Shown: positions 1 through 7,879 of the stretch, piece after piece | How the letters are laid out: the number at the start of each line of letters is the position of its first letter | How positions within the stretch are numbered: position 1 is the stretch's first letter | Assembly (NCBI GenBank): GCA_049974825.1 | Contig: JBNGDJ010000018.1 | Coordinates: 1-30,408, forward strand | Reading direction: 5' to 3' | DNA: 30,408 bases | DNA from: JBKHDT01 sp049974825 | GTDB lineage: Bacteria > Pseudomonadota > Gammaproteobacteria > Halothiobacillales > Halothiobacillaceae | Position numbers and translations under genes: made by a program | The notes under the pieces: model-generated | Database searches by the model: none | Told to the model about the DNA's origin: nothing | Seen by the model: the letters and a program-made list of their open reading frames with translations, nothing else

Positions 1-160
1 CATGGATGTCGGAAGGGCCGAAGAACAGGGATGCTCTTCGCAGGCCGAACCCGAGAGGGCTTCCGACATGGATGTCGGAAGGGCCGAAGAACAGGGATGC
101 CGCCATGGATGGCGGCAAGGGGTGTAGACCAGGGACGAATTTGGGGCATCCATGCCCCAA
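1..160. repeat. Cluster of CATGGATG-centred palindromes with a 34-bp direct repeat
   Basis: Four short inverted repeats share the core CATGGATG (or its complement CATCCATG) but have different stems. Unit 2 (60-81) pairs CTTCCGACAT with ATGTCGGAAG. Unit 3 (99-116) pairs GCCGCCAT with ATGGCGGC. Unit 4 (141-160, opposite orientation) pairs TTGGGGCAT with ATGCCCCAA. Unit 1 (1-15) shows only its right arm because the window begins there. Positions 1-34 recur exactly at 67-100, a 66-bp period. The stems keep perfect complementarity although their sequences differ, which suggests selection or copying of a hairpin. It resembles REP-like intergenic palindromes of gammaproteobacteria; the family is not identified. 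No coding region is supported here. Confidence 0.8.
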
Positions 161-162
161 TC

Positions 163-202
163 GGGAATCTGAAGCATTCGTGCAGAGATTCCTTTGTCAT
201 GG
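163..202 (+). repeat. Dispersed hairpin repeat, copy A
   Basis: This stretch aligns with 17382-17422 beyond the ftsZ terminator. Both begin GGGAATCT, share TCGTGCAGAGA and end in TGG. Here GGAATCT (164-170) pairs with AGATTCC (186-192), and an inner GCA-TTCG-TGC closes the loop; the part between (171-173 against 184-185) is unpaired. The other copy keeps pairing in exactly that part. It may be a decayed 12-bp-stem palindrome or the relic of an insertion-sequence end; the origin is unknown. Confidence 0.6.
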
Positions 203-229
203 AATTCTCCTGCTGGTCGAGGCGGGCAT

Positions 230-265
230 TCCCACCTTCCGGTTTTTGATCCCACTTTTTCCCAC
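230..265 (-). promoter_or_regulatory. Inverted distal MraZ-box-like repeats
   Basis: On the minus strand, GTGGGA occurs at 265-260, 255-250 and 235-230, all in one 10-bp register with one unit missing at 245-240. The stretch 250-265 is an exact 16-bp inverted copy of 466-481, which is the first two boxes of the mraZ operator. MraZ of E. coli binds TGGGN direct repeats separated by 5 nt, so this may be a second binding site about 200 bp upstream in opposite orientation. No matching minus-strand -10/-35 pair was seen beside it, so binding or a looping role is inferred. Confidence 0.5.
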
Positions 266-271
266 CGCTTG

Positions 272-306
272 GGACGCCCGGTGTCCGTGCCGGGATCCTT
301 CTTTTT
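272..306 (+). terminator. Probable intrinsic terminator upstream of the dcw operon
   Basis: CCCGG (277-281) pairs with CCGGG (290-294) across an 8-nt loop. An outer GGA (272-274) pairs with TCC (296-298) around a small internal loop. TTCTTTTT (299-306) follows at once. On the plus strand this would stop transcripts entering from left of the window and insulate the mraZ promoter. The stem is short and interrupted, so confidence is moderate. Confidence 0.45.
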
Positions 307-428
307 GATAAATCACATGAGGCTGGGGTTGCAACCACCTGTTTTTGCGCATTATTCGGGGATCATGTGCTGCCTACTGAATCGCTTGTAACTTATTGTG
401 CCCAAAAGAAAAAATTTCTTGTCGAGGC

Positions 429-457
429 TTGCCGGGGTCAGGTTCTGGGGCTAAGAT
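429..457 (+). promoter_or_regulatory. Candidate sigma70 promoter of the dcw operon (Pmra)
   Basis: TTGCCG (429-434) and TAAGAT (452-457) are separated by 17 nt, each matching the sigma70 consensus at four of six positions. The predicted start near 464 lies just before the first MraZ box at 467, the geometry known for the autorepressed mra promoter of E. coli. Assignment rests on sequence and position only. Confidence 0.5.
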
Positions 458-466
458 GCATGCTCG

Positions 467-491
467 TGGGAAAAAGTGGGACAAAGTGGGT
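467..491 (+). promoter_or_regulatory. MraZ operator: three TGGGN direct repeats
   Basis: TGGGA (467-471), TGGGA (477-481) and TGGGT (487-491) are separated by AAAAG and CAAAG, giving an exact 10-bp period. This is the arrangement bound by MraZ, which represses its own operon in E. coli. The last repeat ends 5 nt before the mraZ ATG, so the operator covers the place where the ribosome binding site must lie. No separate AGGAGG-like sequence is visible, so GTGGG of the third unit may serve as the Shine-Dalgarno sequence. Confidence 0.85.
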
Positions 492-496
492 TCGGC

Positions 497-943
497 ATGT
501 TCCGCGGGATCACCAATCTGAATCTCGATGGGAAGGGGCGTCTGGCCATGCCGACGCGCCATCGGGATCGCTTTGCCCGCAACGAGGGGCAGATGGTGGT
601 CACCATCGACATGTACGAGCGCTGCCTGCTGATCTACCCGCTGGATACCTGGCTTGAGATTGAAGAAGCGATTGACGCCCTGCCGAGCTTCAACCGCATG
701 GCCAACCGCCTGCGCCGGATGTTGGTGGGGCATGCGACCGACCTGACCCTGGATGCGGCCGGCCGCGTGCTGATTCCCTCTGAGCTGCGGGCCTATGCCG
801 GACTGGAAAAGTCCGCGGTGCTGATGGGGCAAGGCAAAAAACTGGAGCTCTGGGACCAGGCGCACTGGGAAGAAGTACGGCAGGAAATCATGCACGAGGA
901 TGACGGTGCCCTGCCGCCGGCAATGGAAAGCCTGTCTCTATGA
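497..943 (+). CDS. mraZ: Transcriptional regulator MraZ
   Basis: A 148-residue protein (E. coli MraZ has 152) made of two AbrB-like half-domains. Each carries the family DxxxR motif: D11-GKG-R15 and D86-AAG-R90. MraZ forms ring-shaped oligomers that bind TGGGN direct repeats and repress the dcw operon; three such repeats lie directly upstream. The reading frame is open further upstream to a GTG at 476, but the ATG at 497 gives the family N-terminus MFRG followed by the first DNA-binding strand, and the GTG lies inside the operator, so 497 is chosen. Its stop overlaps the rsmH start by 4 nt (ATGA). It heads the operon and is probably autoregulatory. Confidence 0.97.
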   Translation: MFRGITNLNLDGKGRLAMPTRHRDRFARNEGQMVVTIDMYERCLLIYPLDTWLEIEEAIDALPSFNRMANRLRRMLVGHATDLTLDAAGRVLIPSELRAYAGLEKSAVLMGQGKKLELWDQAHWEEVRQEIMHEDDGALPPAMESLSL

Positions 944-1851
944 GCCATGTCACGGTGCTTCTGGCGGAGGCAGTGGAGGGCCTGGCGGTGCAGCCGTCGG
1001 GCCTGTACGTGGACGGGACCTTTGGTCGGGGCGGTCACAGCCGGGCGATTCTTGAGCGACTCGGGCCCTCTGGTCGGCTGGTGGTGTTTGACCGTGATCC
1101 GGCGGCGGTGGCGGCCGCCGAGGCGCTGGCTGAGACGGACCCGAGGCTCACGATGGTTTCCCGGGCGTTTTCGGGCATGGGGGGCTGGTTGCGCGAGCAG
1201 GGTCTTGCCGGACGAGTTGACGGCCTCCTGCTTGATCTGGGGGTTTCTTCGCCACAGCTCGACGAGCCAGAGCGGGGATTCAGTTTCATGCATGACGGCC
1301 CGCTGGACATGCGGATGGACCCGGACACTGGCATGTCAGCCGCCGAGTGGCTTGCGGACGTGGAGCTGGATGAGCTGACCGACGTGTTTCGAACCCTGGG
1401 CGAGGAGCGCCATGCCCGCCGAATTGCGAGACACATCGTCGCCACGCGTGCGGAGCGCCCGATCACGCGCACGCACGCGCTGGCGGAGCGGATTCGTGAG
1501 ACGGTTCCCGGATATGAGCGAAACAAGCATCCGGCGACGCGCTGTTTTCAGGCAATCCGCATTTACATCAACGGCGAGCTGGACGAGCTGGAGGCCGCGC
1601 TTGCCGACGTGATCGATTTGCTGGCACCCGGCGGACGACTGGTCGTGATCAGTTTCCATTCGCTGGAGGACCGTCTGGTCAAGCGATTCATTCGAACGCA
1701 CAGCGAGTCGGAAAAGGACTTTTTTGGGCAGCCGGTTGGCCAGCCGCCTTTGCTGCGGGTCGGCAAGGCGAGGCGGGCCGGGGCGGAGGAAATCCGTGCC
1801 AACCCGCGCGCGCGCAGCGCGATCATGCGCGTGGCCGAGCGGACGCGGTGA
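940..1851 (+). CDS. rsmH: 16S rRNA (cytosine-1402 N4) methyltransferase
   Basis: RsmH (formerly MraW) is an S-adenosylmethionine-dependent methylase that modifies C1402 in the decoding centre of 16S rRNA. At 303 residues it is close to the E. coli protein (313). The SAM-binding segment DGTFGRGGHS spans residues 25-34. The internal helical domain characteristic of the family follows, and the late motif with SFHSLEDR precedes a basic C-terminus. The start is the ATG in an ATGA overlap with mraZ. It is conserved beside mraZ although its substrate is the ribosome. Confidence 0.98.
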   Translation: MSHVTVLLAEAVEGLAVQPSGLYVDGTFGRGGHSRAILERLGPSGRLVVFDRDPAAVAAAEALAETDPRLTMVSRAFSGMGGWLREQGLAGRVDGLLLDLGVSSPQLDEPERGFSFMHDGPLDMRMDPDTGMSAAEWLADVELDELTDVFRTLGEERHARRIARHIVATRAERPITRTHALAERIRETVPGYERNKHPATRCFQAIRIYINGELDELEAALADVIDLLAPGGRLVVISFHSLEDRLVKRFIRTHSESEKDFFGQPVGQPPLLRVGKARRAGAEEIRANPRARSAIMRVAERTR

Positions 1852-2111
1852 TGCGGTTCCTGGTTGCCATTCTGGCCTTGGCGGTCATCGCCAGTGCCGT
1901 TGCGGTGGTTCAGGTAACCCAGGCGCACCGCGAGCGGGTCATGGCGCTTGAGACCCTTGAGCGTCAGCGTGTCGAGCTGGAGGCGGATTACGGACGGTTG
2001 CAGCTGGAAGAAGGGGCGCTGGCCGCGCACGCGCGGGTCGAGCGTATTGCAAGAGAGCGGCTGGGCATGACCCGGCCGGATGGGGACAACGTCGAGGTCG
2101 TGTTGCGTTGA
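1851..2111 (+). CDS. ftsL: Cell division protein FtsL
   Basis: An 86-residue bitopic membrane protein: a very short cytoplasmic start, one transmembrane helix (about residues 2-22), then a periplasmic helix with heptad-like leucines and acidic/basic residues expected to form the coiled coil with FtsB. FtsL, FtsB and FtsQ form the complex that activates FtsW-FtsI. Sequence conservation in FtsL is weak, so position between rsmH and ftsI, length and topology carry the call. The ATG at 1851 shares one base with the rsmH stop (TGATG). A GTG at 1848 just before it is also possible and adds one residue. Confidence 0.93.
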   Translation: MRFLVAILALAVIASAVAVVQVTQAHRERVMALETLERQRVELEADYGRLQLEEGALAAHARVERIARERLGMTRPDGDNVEVVLR

Positions 2112-2119
2112 ACACCGGG

Positions 2120-3871
2120 ATGAACAACAGGGAAGGACAGACCGGCGGCACCGTTGGCTGGCAGGCGCGTTTTCGCCTGGCGGCCGTGGTGCTCGCGCTG
2201 GTGCTCTGCGCTGTCGCCCTGGTCGCCAAGGCGGCGCATCTGCAGGTGGTTCAACATCATTTTCTGACCGGCAAGGGCGGCGCCCAGCAGGAGCGGCAGG
2301 TCGAGATTCCCGCGCATCGAGGCGCGATTACCGACCGCAATGGCGAACCTCTGGCCATCAGCGTCCCGCTCGATACCGTCTGGGTGGACCCGGCCATGCT
2401 GCAGGACGAGCTTGAAGGCCCCGAGGCGGCCGTGCCGCGGCTGGCCGACCTGCTGGAAATGCCTCGGCAGGAACTGGTCGCCCAGGTTCGCGAAGCAAGC
2501 GATCGGCGCTTCATGTACCTGCGCCGTCACATCCTGCCTGAGCTGGGGCGCCAGGTGCGGGCACTTGGCGTACACGGTATCCACACAACCCGTGAGTACC
2601 GTCGCTACTACCCGACCGGCGAGGTCAGCGCCACCTTGCTGGGCTTTACGGATATCGACGACGTTGCCCAAGAAGGCATTGAGCGTACCTACAACGGCTG
2701 GCTGACCGGCACGCCCGGCAAACGAAGGATCGTGAAGGACCTGCACGGGCGCGTGATCGAGAACCTGGGCGTGGTCGAAGAAGCTCACCCGGGCCGTGCG
2801 TTGCCGCTTTCCATCGACCGTCGTCTGCAGTACCTCGCGTACCGTGAGCTGCTGGCGGGCGTGGAAGCACAGAATGCCAAAGGCGGCATGGCCGTGCTCA
2901 TGGACGTGCGCACCGGCGAAGTTCTGGCCATGGCCAATGTGCCGTCTTTCAACCCGAACAACCGCGCCACCATTCATCCGTCGCTGACACGCAATCGCGC
3001 GATGATCGACCAGTTCGAACCCGGTTCCGCCATGAAGCCTTTCTCGGCACTGGCTGCGCTGGAAAGCGGCAAGTACCGTCCAGATACTCCGGTCGACACA
3101 TCACCGGGATGGATGCGGGTGGACCGGTTCACAATCCGCGACCATCGCAACTACGGCATGCTCGATGTCACCGGCGTGCTGCGCAAGTCAAGCAACGTCG
3201 GCGCGACCCGCATGGCGATGGAGGTCGGCTCTGAGGCGCTCTGGTCACTGTACGACCGGCTTGGTTTTGGCCAGGACACGGGCACCGGCTTTCCCGGGGA
3301 GGCCACCGGCCGGCTGGCTTTCTGGCAGGACTGGAGTGGGTCCGACATCGCGACGCATGCCTACGGCTACGGCCTCAGCGTGACTGCCCTGCAACTGGCC
3401 AGTGCCTACGCGACGCTGGGCAACGAAGGGCGCTACCTCCCGCCCAGTCTGATTCGCCGGGATGCCCTGCCCGATGCCCGTGCCGTCGTTGAGCCCAGGC
3501 TCGCGCGCGAGGTGGTCGGAATGATGGAAAGCGTGACCGAGGAAGGCGGGACCGGCACCCTCGCCAAGGTTCCCGGCTACCGGATCGCGGGCAAGACCGG
3601 CACGGCGCGCAAAAGCCAGGCCGGCGGCTATTCGGACAAGCGCTACATTACCGTCTTCGCCGGACTGGCGCCTGCCAGTGCCCCGCGGCTGGCGCTGGTG
3701 GTCGTGATCGACGAGCCCGATGCCGGGACGATCTACGCCGGGCAGGTTTCCGGCCCTGTTTTCCGGGAAATCATGGCCGGAGCCCTGCGGGTCCTGAACA
3801 TCCGGCCGGACGATCTGGATGAACTGCTGCCTCCGGAACGGCTGGCTGTGAATGCGGAGGCACGATCATGA
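2120..3871 (+). CDS. ftsI: Peptidoglycan DD-transpeptidase FtsI (PBP3)
   Basis: Class B penicillin-binding protein that cross-links septal peptidoglycan in partnership with FtsW. It has 583 residues, with an N-terminal transmembrane helix (about 18-40), the non-catalytic pedestal domain, and a C-terminal transpeptidase domain. The three active-site motifs are present: S303-A-M-K, S357-S-N and K492-T-G, close to the E. coli numbering. Two starts are possible. TTG at 2108 would overlap the ftsL stop by 4 nt, like most junctions here, with GAGG about 11 nt upstream; ATG at 2120 has no clear Shine-Dalgarno sequence. The difference is four residues, and I list the ATG. Beta-lactams such as aztreonam are known to target this family. 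Confidence 0.97.
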   Translation: MNNREGQTGGTVGWQARFRLAAVVLALVLCAVALVAKAAHLQVVQHHFLTGKGGAQQERQVEIPAHRGAITDRNGEPLAISVPLDTVWVDPAMLQDELEGPEAAVPRLADLLEMPRQELVAQVREASDRRFMYLRRHILPELGRQVRALGVHGIHTTREYRRYYPTGEVSATLLGFTDIDDVAQEGIERTYNGWLTGTPGKRRIVKDLHGRVIENLGVVEEAHPGRALPLSIDRRLQYLAYRELLAGVEAQNAKGGMAVLMDVRTGEVLAMANVPSFNPNNRATIHPSLTRNRAMIDQFEPGSAMKPFSALAALESGKYRPDTPVDTSPGWMRVDRFTIRDHRNYGMLDVTGVLRKSSNVGATRMAMEVGSEALWSLYDRLGFGQDTGTGFPGEATGRLAFWQDWSGSDIATHAYGYGLSVTALQLASAYATLGNEGRYLPPSLIRRDALPDARAVVEPRLAREVVGMMESVTEEGGTGTLAKVPGYRIAGKTGTARKSQAGGYSDKRYITVFAGLAPASAPRLALVVVIDEPDAGTIYAGQVSGPVFREIMAGALRVLNIRPDDLDELLPPERLAVNAEARS

Positions 3872-5406
3872 GCACCGTGACCGCGATCAGTTCAGTGCTC
3901 ACACTCGGCGAGCTGCTGGGCGCCCATTGTCCACGCGGCCTGGTCGAGCGTGTCGTGAGCGGCTTGCGGGACGATTCCCGCCAGGTCACGCCCGGGGATC
4001 TGTTCTTTGCTCGCAGCGGTGCCCACGTCGAAGGTGTGCGCTTTGCGCGGGATGCGATGAGCCGCGGGGCCGCGGGCGTGGTGGTGCCTGCCCACATGGC
4101 GGATGCAGCCCGCGCTGACCTGCCGGATGGGGCGCCGCTGATTCCGGTGCCGGACGTGCTTGAGGTCATGGCCTCAGCAGCCAACCGCTTTCATGCAGAC
4201 CCCCTTTCGGATCTTCGGCTTGTTGGTGTGACAGGCACCAACGGCAAGACCTCGGTCGCCCGGTTCATTGCCGGGGCGCTGGCCACCGTGACCGGACCGG
4301 TGGGCAAGATCGGCACGCTGGGCGTCACCCTGATGGACAGGGATCACGAGCGCCAGCTGGCCGAGACGGTCAACACCACGCCCGGAACGCTGGCCCTGTT
4401 CGAGGCGCTCGCGGCAATCCGCGATGCCGGCGCCCGCTACGCCGTCATGGAAGTGTCCTCCCACGCGCTCACCCAGCGTCGTCTGGCGGGCGTGCCGCTG
4501 GAAGTCGGGGTGTTCACCAACCTCAGCCGGGACCACCTTGACTACCACGGCGACCTGGAAAGCTATTTCGAGGCCAAGGCCCTGCTGTTCACCCACCCGG
4601 GATTGCGCGAGGCAGTGATCAACATGGATGACCGGCATGGGCGCATCCTGCTCGAACGTTTTGGCGACCGCCTGTCCTGCTGGGCGTTCGGGCTGGGCGA
4701 TGCACCCTGGGAAGCCGGAGATTCCCAGCAGGTCCATGCCACCGACCTGCGCTACTCCCGGGACGGACTCGCATTGTCCGTGGAAACCGGGTTTGGCAGC
4801 GGTTCCATTCAAAGCCCGCTGTTTGGCGCCTTCAACGCCAGCAACCTGCTGGCTGCGCTCGCCGCGCTGCTGGCCCTCGGCATGCCCCAGGATCAGGCCT
4901 TGGCCGCGCTCGGGCAGGTGCCTCCGCCACCGGGCCGGATGCAGCGTTTGCGTACGCGTCCCGGCCAGCCGCAGGTGATTGTCGACTACGCCCACACGCC
5001 GGATGCGCTTGAGCAGGTGCTGGTCGCCCTGCGTGGTCACGTTGTCGGGCGCCTGCACTGCATCTTCGGCTGCGGGGGCGAGCGCGACCCGGGCAAGCGG
5101 CCGCAAATGGGCGCGGTGGCGGAGGGCCATGCCGACCGGGTGGTGGTGACTGATGACAACCCCCGCACTGAGCCCGGGGAGATCATCGTGGCTCAGATTC
5201 TTTCCGGGATGCGCGCCCCGGACGAGGCGATTGTCCAGCGTGATCGTCGCCTTGCGATTGTCGAAACGCTGGCGGCTGCCGCTGCCGATGACCTGGTGCT
5301 CATTGCCGGCAAGGGACATGAGGATTACCAGGAAATCGACGGCCAGCGTCTGCCGTTTTCCGATATCGAGGTGGCGCGCCACTGGGTGGAGGGGCAGGCA
5401 GCATGA
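3868..5406 (+). CDS. murE: UDP-MurNAc-L-Ala-D-Glu:meso-DAP ligase
   Basis: Cytoplasmic ATP-dependent ligase adding the third stem-peptide residue to UDP-MurNAc-L-Ala-D-Glu. It has 512 residues in the three-domain Mur ligase layout. The ATP-binding loop GTNGKT ends with K127-T128. The D430-N-P-R433 motif, which contacts meso-diaminopimelate in DAP-type MurE and is replaced in lysine-adding enzymes, shows that meso-DAP is the substrate. The start lies in an ATGA overlap with ftsI and the stop in an ATGA overlap with murF, so translation of ftsI, murE and murF is probably coupled. Confidence 0.98.
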   Translation: MSTVTAISSVLTLGELLGAHCPRGLVERVVSGLRDDSRQVTPGDLFFARSGAHVEGVRFARDAMSRGAAGVVVPAHMADAARADLPDGAPLIPVPDVLEVMASAANRFHADPLSDLRLVGVTGTNGKTSVARFIAGALATVTGPVGKIGTLGVTLMDRDHERQLAETVNTTPGTLALFEALAAIRDAGARYAVMEVSSHALTQRRLAGVPLEVGVFTNLSRDHLDYHGDLESYFEAKALLFTHPGLREAVINMDDRHGRILLERFGDRLSCWAFGLGDAPWEAGDSQQVHATDLRYSRDGLALSVETGFGSGSIQSPLFGAFNASNLLAALAALLALGMPQDQALAALGQVPPPPGRMQRLRTRPGQPQVIVDYAHTPDALEQVLVALRGHVVGRLHCIFGCGGERDPGKRPQMGAVAEGHADRVVVTDDNPRTEPGEIIVAQILSGMRAPDEAIVQRDRRLAIVETLAAAAADDLVLIAGKGHEDYQEIDGQRLPFSDIEVARHWVEGQAA

Positions 5407-6806
5407 TCGAACTGACCCTGAGCGAAGTGGCAGAGATCACGGGCGGGCGACTGAACCGCGCCGACCTCGGGGATCGGTCAATCCGCGGTCTGTCGATCGA
5501 CACCCGGACGATCGAACCCGGCGCCTTGTTCGTCGCACTGAGCGGCGCCCGGCGCGATGGGCATGACTTTGTCGAGGCGGCCGGGCAGGCCGGCGCATCG
5601 GCCGCGCTCGTCGAGCGTGTCGTGGATTCGGCCCTGCCGCAGGTGGTCGTGGACGACTCCCGTCGGGCCATGGCGGCCCTGGCCACGGCCTGGCGACTGC
5701 GTTGTCCGGCGCGTGTGGTGGCAATCACCGGCAGTGCAGGCAAGACCACGGTCAAGCAGCTGTTGCGAGCAATCTTTGCGGCCGATGCACCGACGCTTGC
5801 GACCGAGGGCAACCTGAACAATGACCTGGGTGTGCCGCTGACCCTGTCCCGCCTCGGCGCGGCCCATCGCTGGGCGGTCATCGAGATGGGGGCCAATCAT
5901 CTGGGCGAGATTGAGGGTTTGTGCAAAATCGCGCGGCCGGATATCTCGATAATTACCTTCGCCGGTCGGGCGCACCTGGGCGAATTTGGCGGCGTAGACG
6001 CGATTATCCGGGCCAAGGGCGAGATCTATCCGCAACTCGGCCCCGAGGGAGTCGCGGTCATGAATCTCGGCTCGGCCGGGGTCGATCGCTGGCTGAACCG
6101 GGCCGGTGCGGGCCGGGTTGTCGGCTTTCTCATGGACGGGGATGAGCCGCGCGTCGATCGTCGGCCGGACTTGCAAGGCTTCTGGACCGAGGGCGGGAAT
6201 GGCGAATCCCTGCTTGAGGTCATCGAGGGCGCAGCGCGGCACCGGCTGCCCGTGCCCCTGCCGGGTCGGCACAACGCCTTCAACCTGCTGGCCGCCGTGG
6301 CCGTGGCCCGCTCGGCCGGGGTTTCCTGGGACTGCATCGCCGACGGGCTGGCCGCCTTTGTGCCGCCCGAGGGCCGCATGAGCAGTCACCGGGTGTCCGA
6401 GTGCCTGACGATCATCGATGACAGCTACAACGCCAATCCCGAGGCCTTCCGCGCGGCAATCGAGGTGCTGGCGGCCCGTCCCGGCCGTCGAGTTCTGGTG
6501 ATGGGAGACATGGGCGAGCTGGGGGAGGCATCCGCGGGCCTTCATCGGGAAGTGGCCGCGCAGGCGCTGACCCGGCTGGATGCAGTGTTCGCCCTGGGTC
6601 CCGACAGCGTCGCGGCGCTCAAGGCAGAAGGAGCGAAGGGCGCATGCGAAACATTCGAGGCCCTGGTTGACGCACTGAAAGCCTGGCTCGTGCAGGTGGA
6701 AGGGGAGCCGGTCACGGTGCTGGTCAAGGGGTCGCGGTTCATGCACATGGAACGTGTTGTCTCGGCGCTGGCCGGGATGCGCGAAGGAGGTCAGTCATGC
6801 TCCTGA
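5403..6806 (+). CDS. murF: UDP-MurNAc-tripeptide D-Ala-D-Ala ligase
   Basis: MurF attaches the D-Ala-D-Ala dipeptide made by Ddl to UDP-MurNAc-tripeptide, finishing the soluble precursor. It has 467 residues (E. coli 452). The P-loop GSAGKTT spans about residues 110-116 with K114. The central ATPase domain and a C-terminal Rossmann-like domain with the conserved DDSYNANP segment follow. The start overlaps murE by ATGA. The 3' end overlaps mraY by 10 nt and carries the mraY ribosome binding site inside its own coding sequence. Confidence 0.98.
   Translation: MIELTLSEVAEITGGRLNRADLGDRSIRGLSIDTRTIEPGALFVALSGARRDGHDFVEAAGQAGASAALVERVVDSALPQVVVDDSRRAMAALATAWRLRCPARVVAITGSAGKTTVKQLLRAIFAADAPTLATEGNLNNDLGVPLTLSRLGAAHRWAVIEMGANHLGEIEGLCKIARPDISIITFAGRAHLGEFGGVDAIIRAKGEIYPQLGPEGVAVMNLGSAGVDRWLNRAGAGRVVGFLMDGDEPRVDRRPDLQGFWTEGGNGESLLEVIEGAARHRLPVPLPGRHNAFNLLAAVAVARSAGVSWDCIADGLAAFVPPEGRMSSHRVSECLTIIDDSYNANPEAFRAAIEVLAARPGRRVLVMGDMGELGEASAGLHREVAAQALTRLDAVFALGPDSVAALKAEGAKGACETFEALVDALKAWLVQVEGEPVTVLVKGSRFMHMERVVSALAGMREGGQSCS
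6783..6790 (+). promoter_or_regulatory. Strong ribosome binding site for mraY inside murF
   Basis: GAAGGAGG lies 6 nt before the mraY ATG at 6797 and within the last codons of murF. It is the closest match to the anti-Shine-Dalgarno sequence noticed in the operon and decides the mraY start over the later ATG at 6806. Confidence 0.8.
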
Positions 6807-7879
6807 TGCTCTTCGAGTATCTCAGCCAGTACTACAGCGGGTTCAATGTCTTCGGTTACCTGACCTTCCGTGCCGTGCTCGGGGTCATTACCGCGCTGGC
6901 AATCGCTCTGCTGGTCGGGCCGCGGATGATTCGCTGGCTGGCGCACGTCAAGGCCGGGCAGCCAATCCGTTCGGACGGGCCGCAGAGTCATCTGGCCAAG
7001 GCCGGCACGCCCACTATGGGCGGCGGCTTGATGCTGGTGGCCATTACCGTGGCCATTCTGCTGTGGGGCGAGTTGACCAACCCCTATGTCTGGGTTGCCC
7101 TGCTGACCACGCTCTCTTTTGGCGCCATTGGCGGCGTGGACGACTACCAGAAGTTGCGCTACGGCAATTCCCGGGGACTTTCCGCCCGGGCCAAGTATGC
7201 CTGGCAGTCGGTGGCGGCCCTGACCGCGGCGGTCATTCTCTACGCCATGGCCAGCTCGCCGGTCGAGACGAGCCTGCTGCTCCCCGTGCTCAAGGACGTG
7301 ATGATTCCGCTTGGTTTCGGCTACGTGGTGCTGGCCTATTTCGTCATTGTTGGCAGTTCCAATGCCGTGAACCTGACCGATGGCCTGGATGGCCTCGCCA
7401 TCATGCCCACGGTGCTGGTAGCCGCCGGACTGGGGGTTTTTGCCTACGCTTCGGGGCACTTCCAGTTCGCCGAATATCTCGGGATTCCCTTCATTGCCGG
7501 AGTCGGCGAGCTGGTGGTGTTCTGCGCGGCCATTATCGGAGCCGGACTCGGGTTTTTGTGGTTCAACGCCTATCCCGCGCAGGTGTTCATGGGGGATATC
7601 GGCGCCCTGGCCCTGGGTGCGGCACTGGGCGTGGTCGCGGTCATGGTCAAGCAGGAAATCGTGCTGTTCATCATGGGCGGCATCTTCGTGCTCGAAACCG
7701 TCTCGGTGATGCTTCAGGTCGCCTCCTACCGCCTGACCGGCAAGCGGATCTTCCGAATGGCGCCCATTCATCATCACTTCGAGCTCAAGGGCTGGCCCGA
7801 GCCAAAGGTCATCGTCCGCTTCTGGATCATTACCGTGATCCTCGTTCTGGTGGGTCTGGCGACCCTCAAGGTGCGCTGA
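6797..7879 (+). CDS. mraY: Phospho-MurNAc-pentapeptide transferase (lipid I synthase)
   Basis: Polytopic inner-membrane enzyme (360 residues, same length as E. coli) with about ten transmembrane helices. It transfers phospho-MurNAc-pentapeptide to undecaprenyl phosphate, forming lipid I. Catalytic and Mg2+-binding motifs are intact: D115-D116-Y, the NLTDGLDG segment at 192-199, and H325-H-H-F-E329. The strong GAAGGAGG site upstream fixes the start. It overlaps murF by 10 nt and abuts murD with no gap. Confidence 0.98.
   Translation: MLLMLFEYLSQYYSGFNVFGYLTFRAVLGVITALAIALLVGPRMIRWLAHVKAGQPIRSDGPQSHLAKAGTPTMGGGLMLVAITVAILLWGELTNPYVWVALLTTLSFGAIGGVDDYQKLRYGNSRGLSARAKYAWQSVAALTAAVILYAMASSPVETSLLLPVLKDVMIPLGFGYVVLAYFVIVGSSNAVNLTDGLDGLAIMPTVLVAAGLGVFAYASGHFQFAEYLGIPFIAGVGELVVFCAAIIGAGLGFLWFNAYPAQVFMGDIGALALGAALGVVAVMVKQEIVLFIMGGIFVLETVSVMLQVASYRLTGKRIFRMAPIHHHFELKGWPEPKVIVRFWIITVILVLVGLATLKVR

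Noticed and set aside
6..308. Open frame of 100 codons at the left edge
   Set aside because: It runs through the palindromic repeats and a probable terminator, has no ribosome site and its product resembles nothing known.
476..496. GTG start extending mraZ by seven residues
   Set aside because: It lies inside the MraZ operator, and the family N-terminus starts at MFRG (497).
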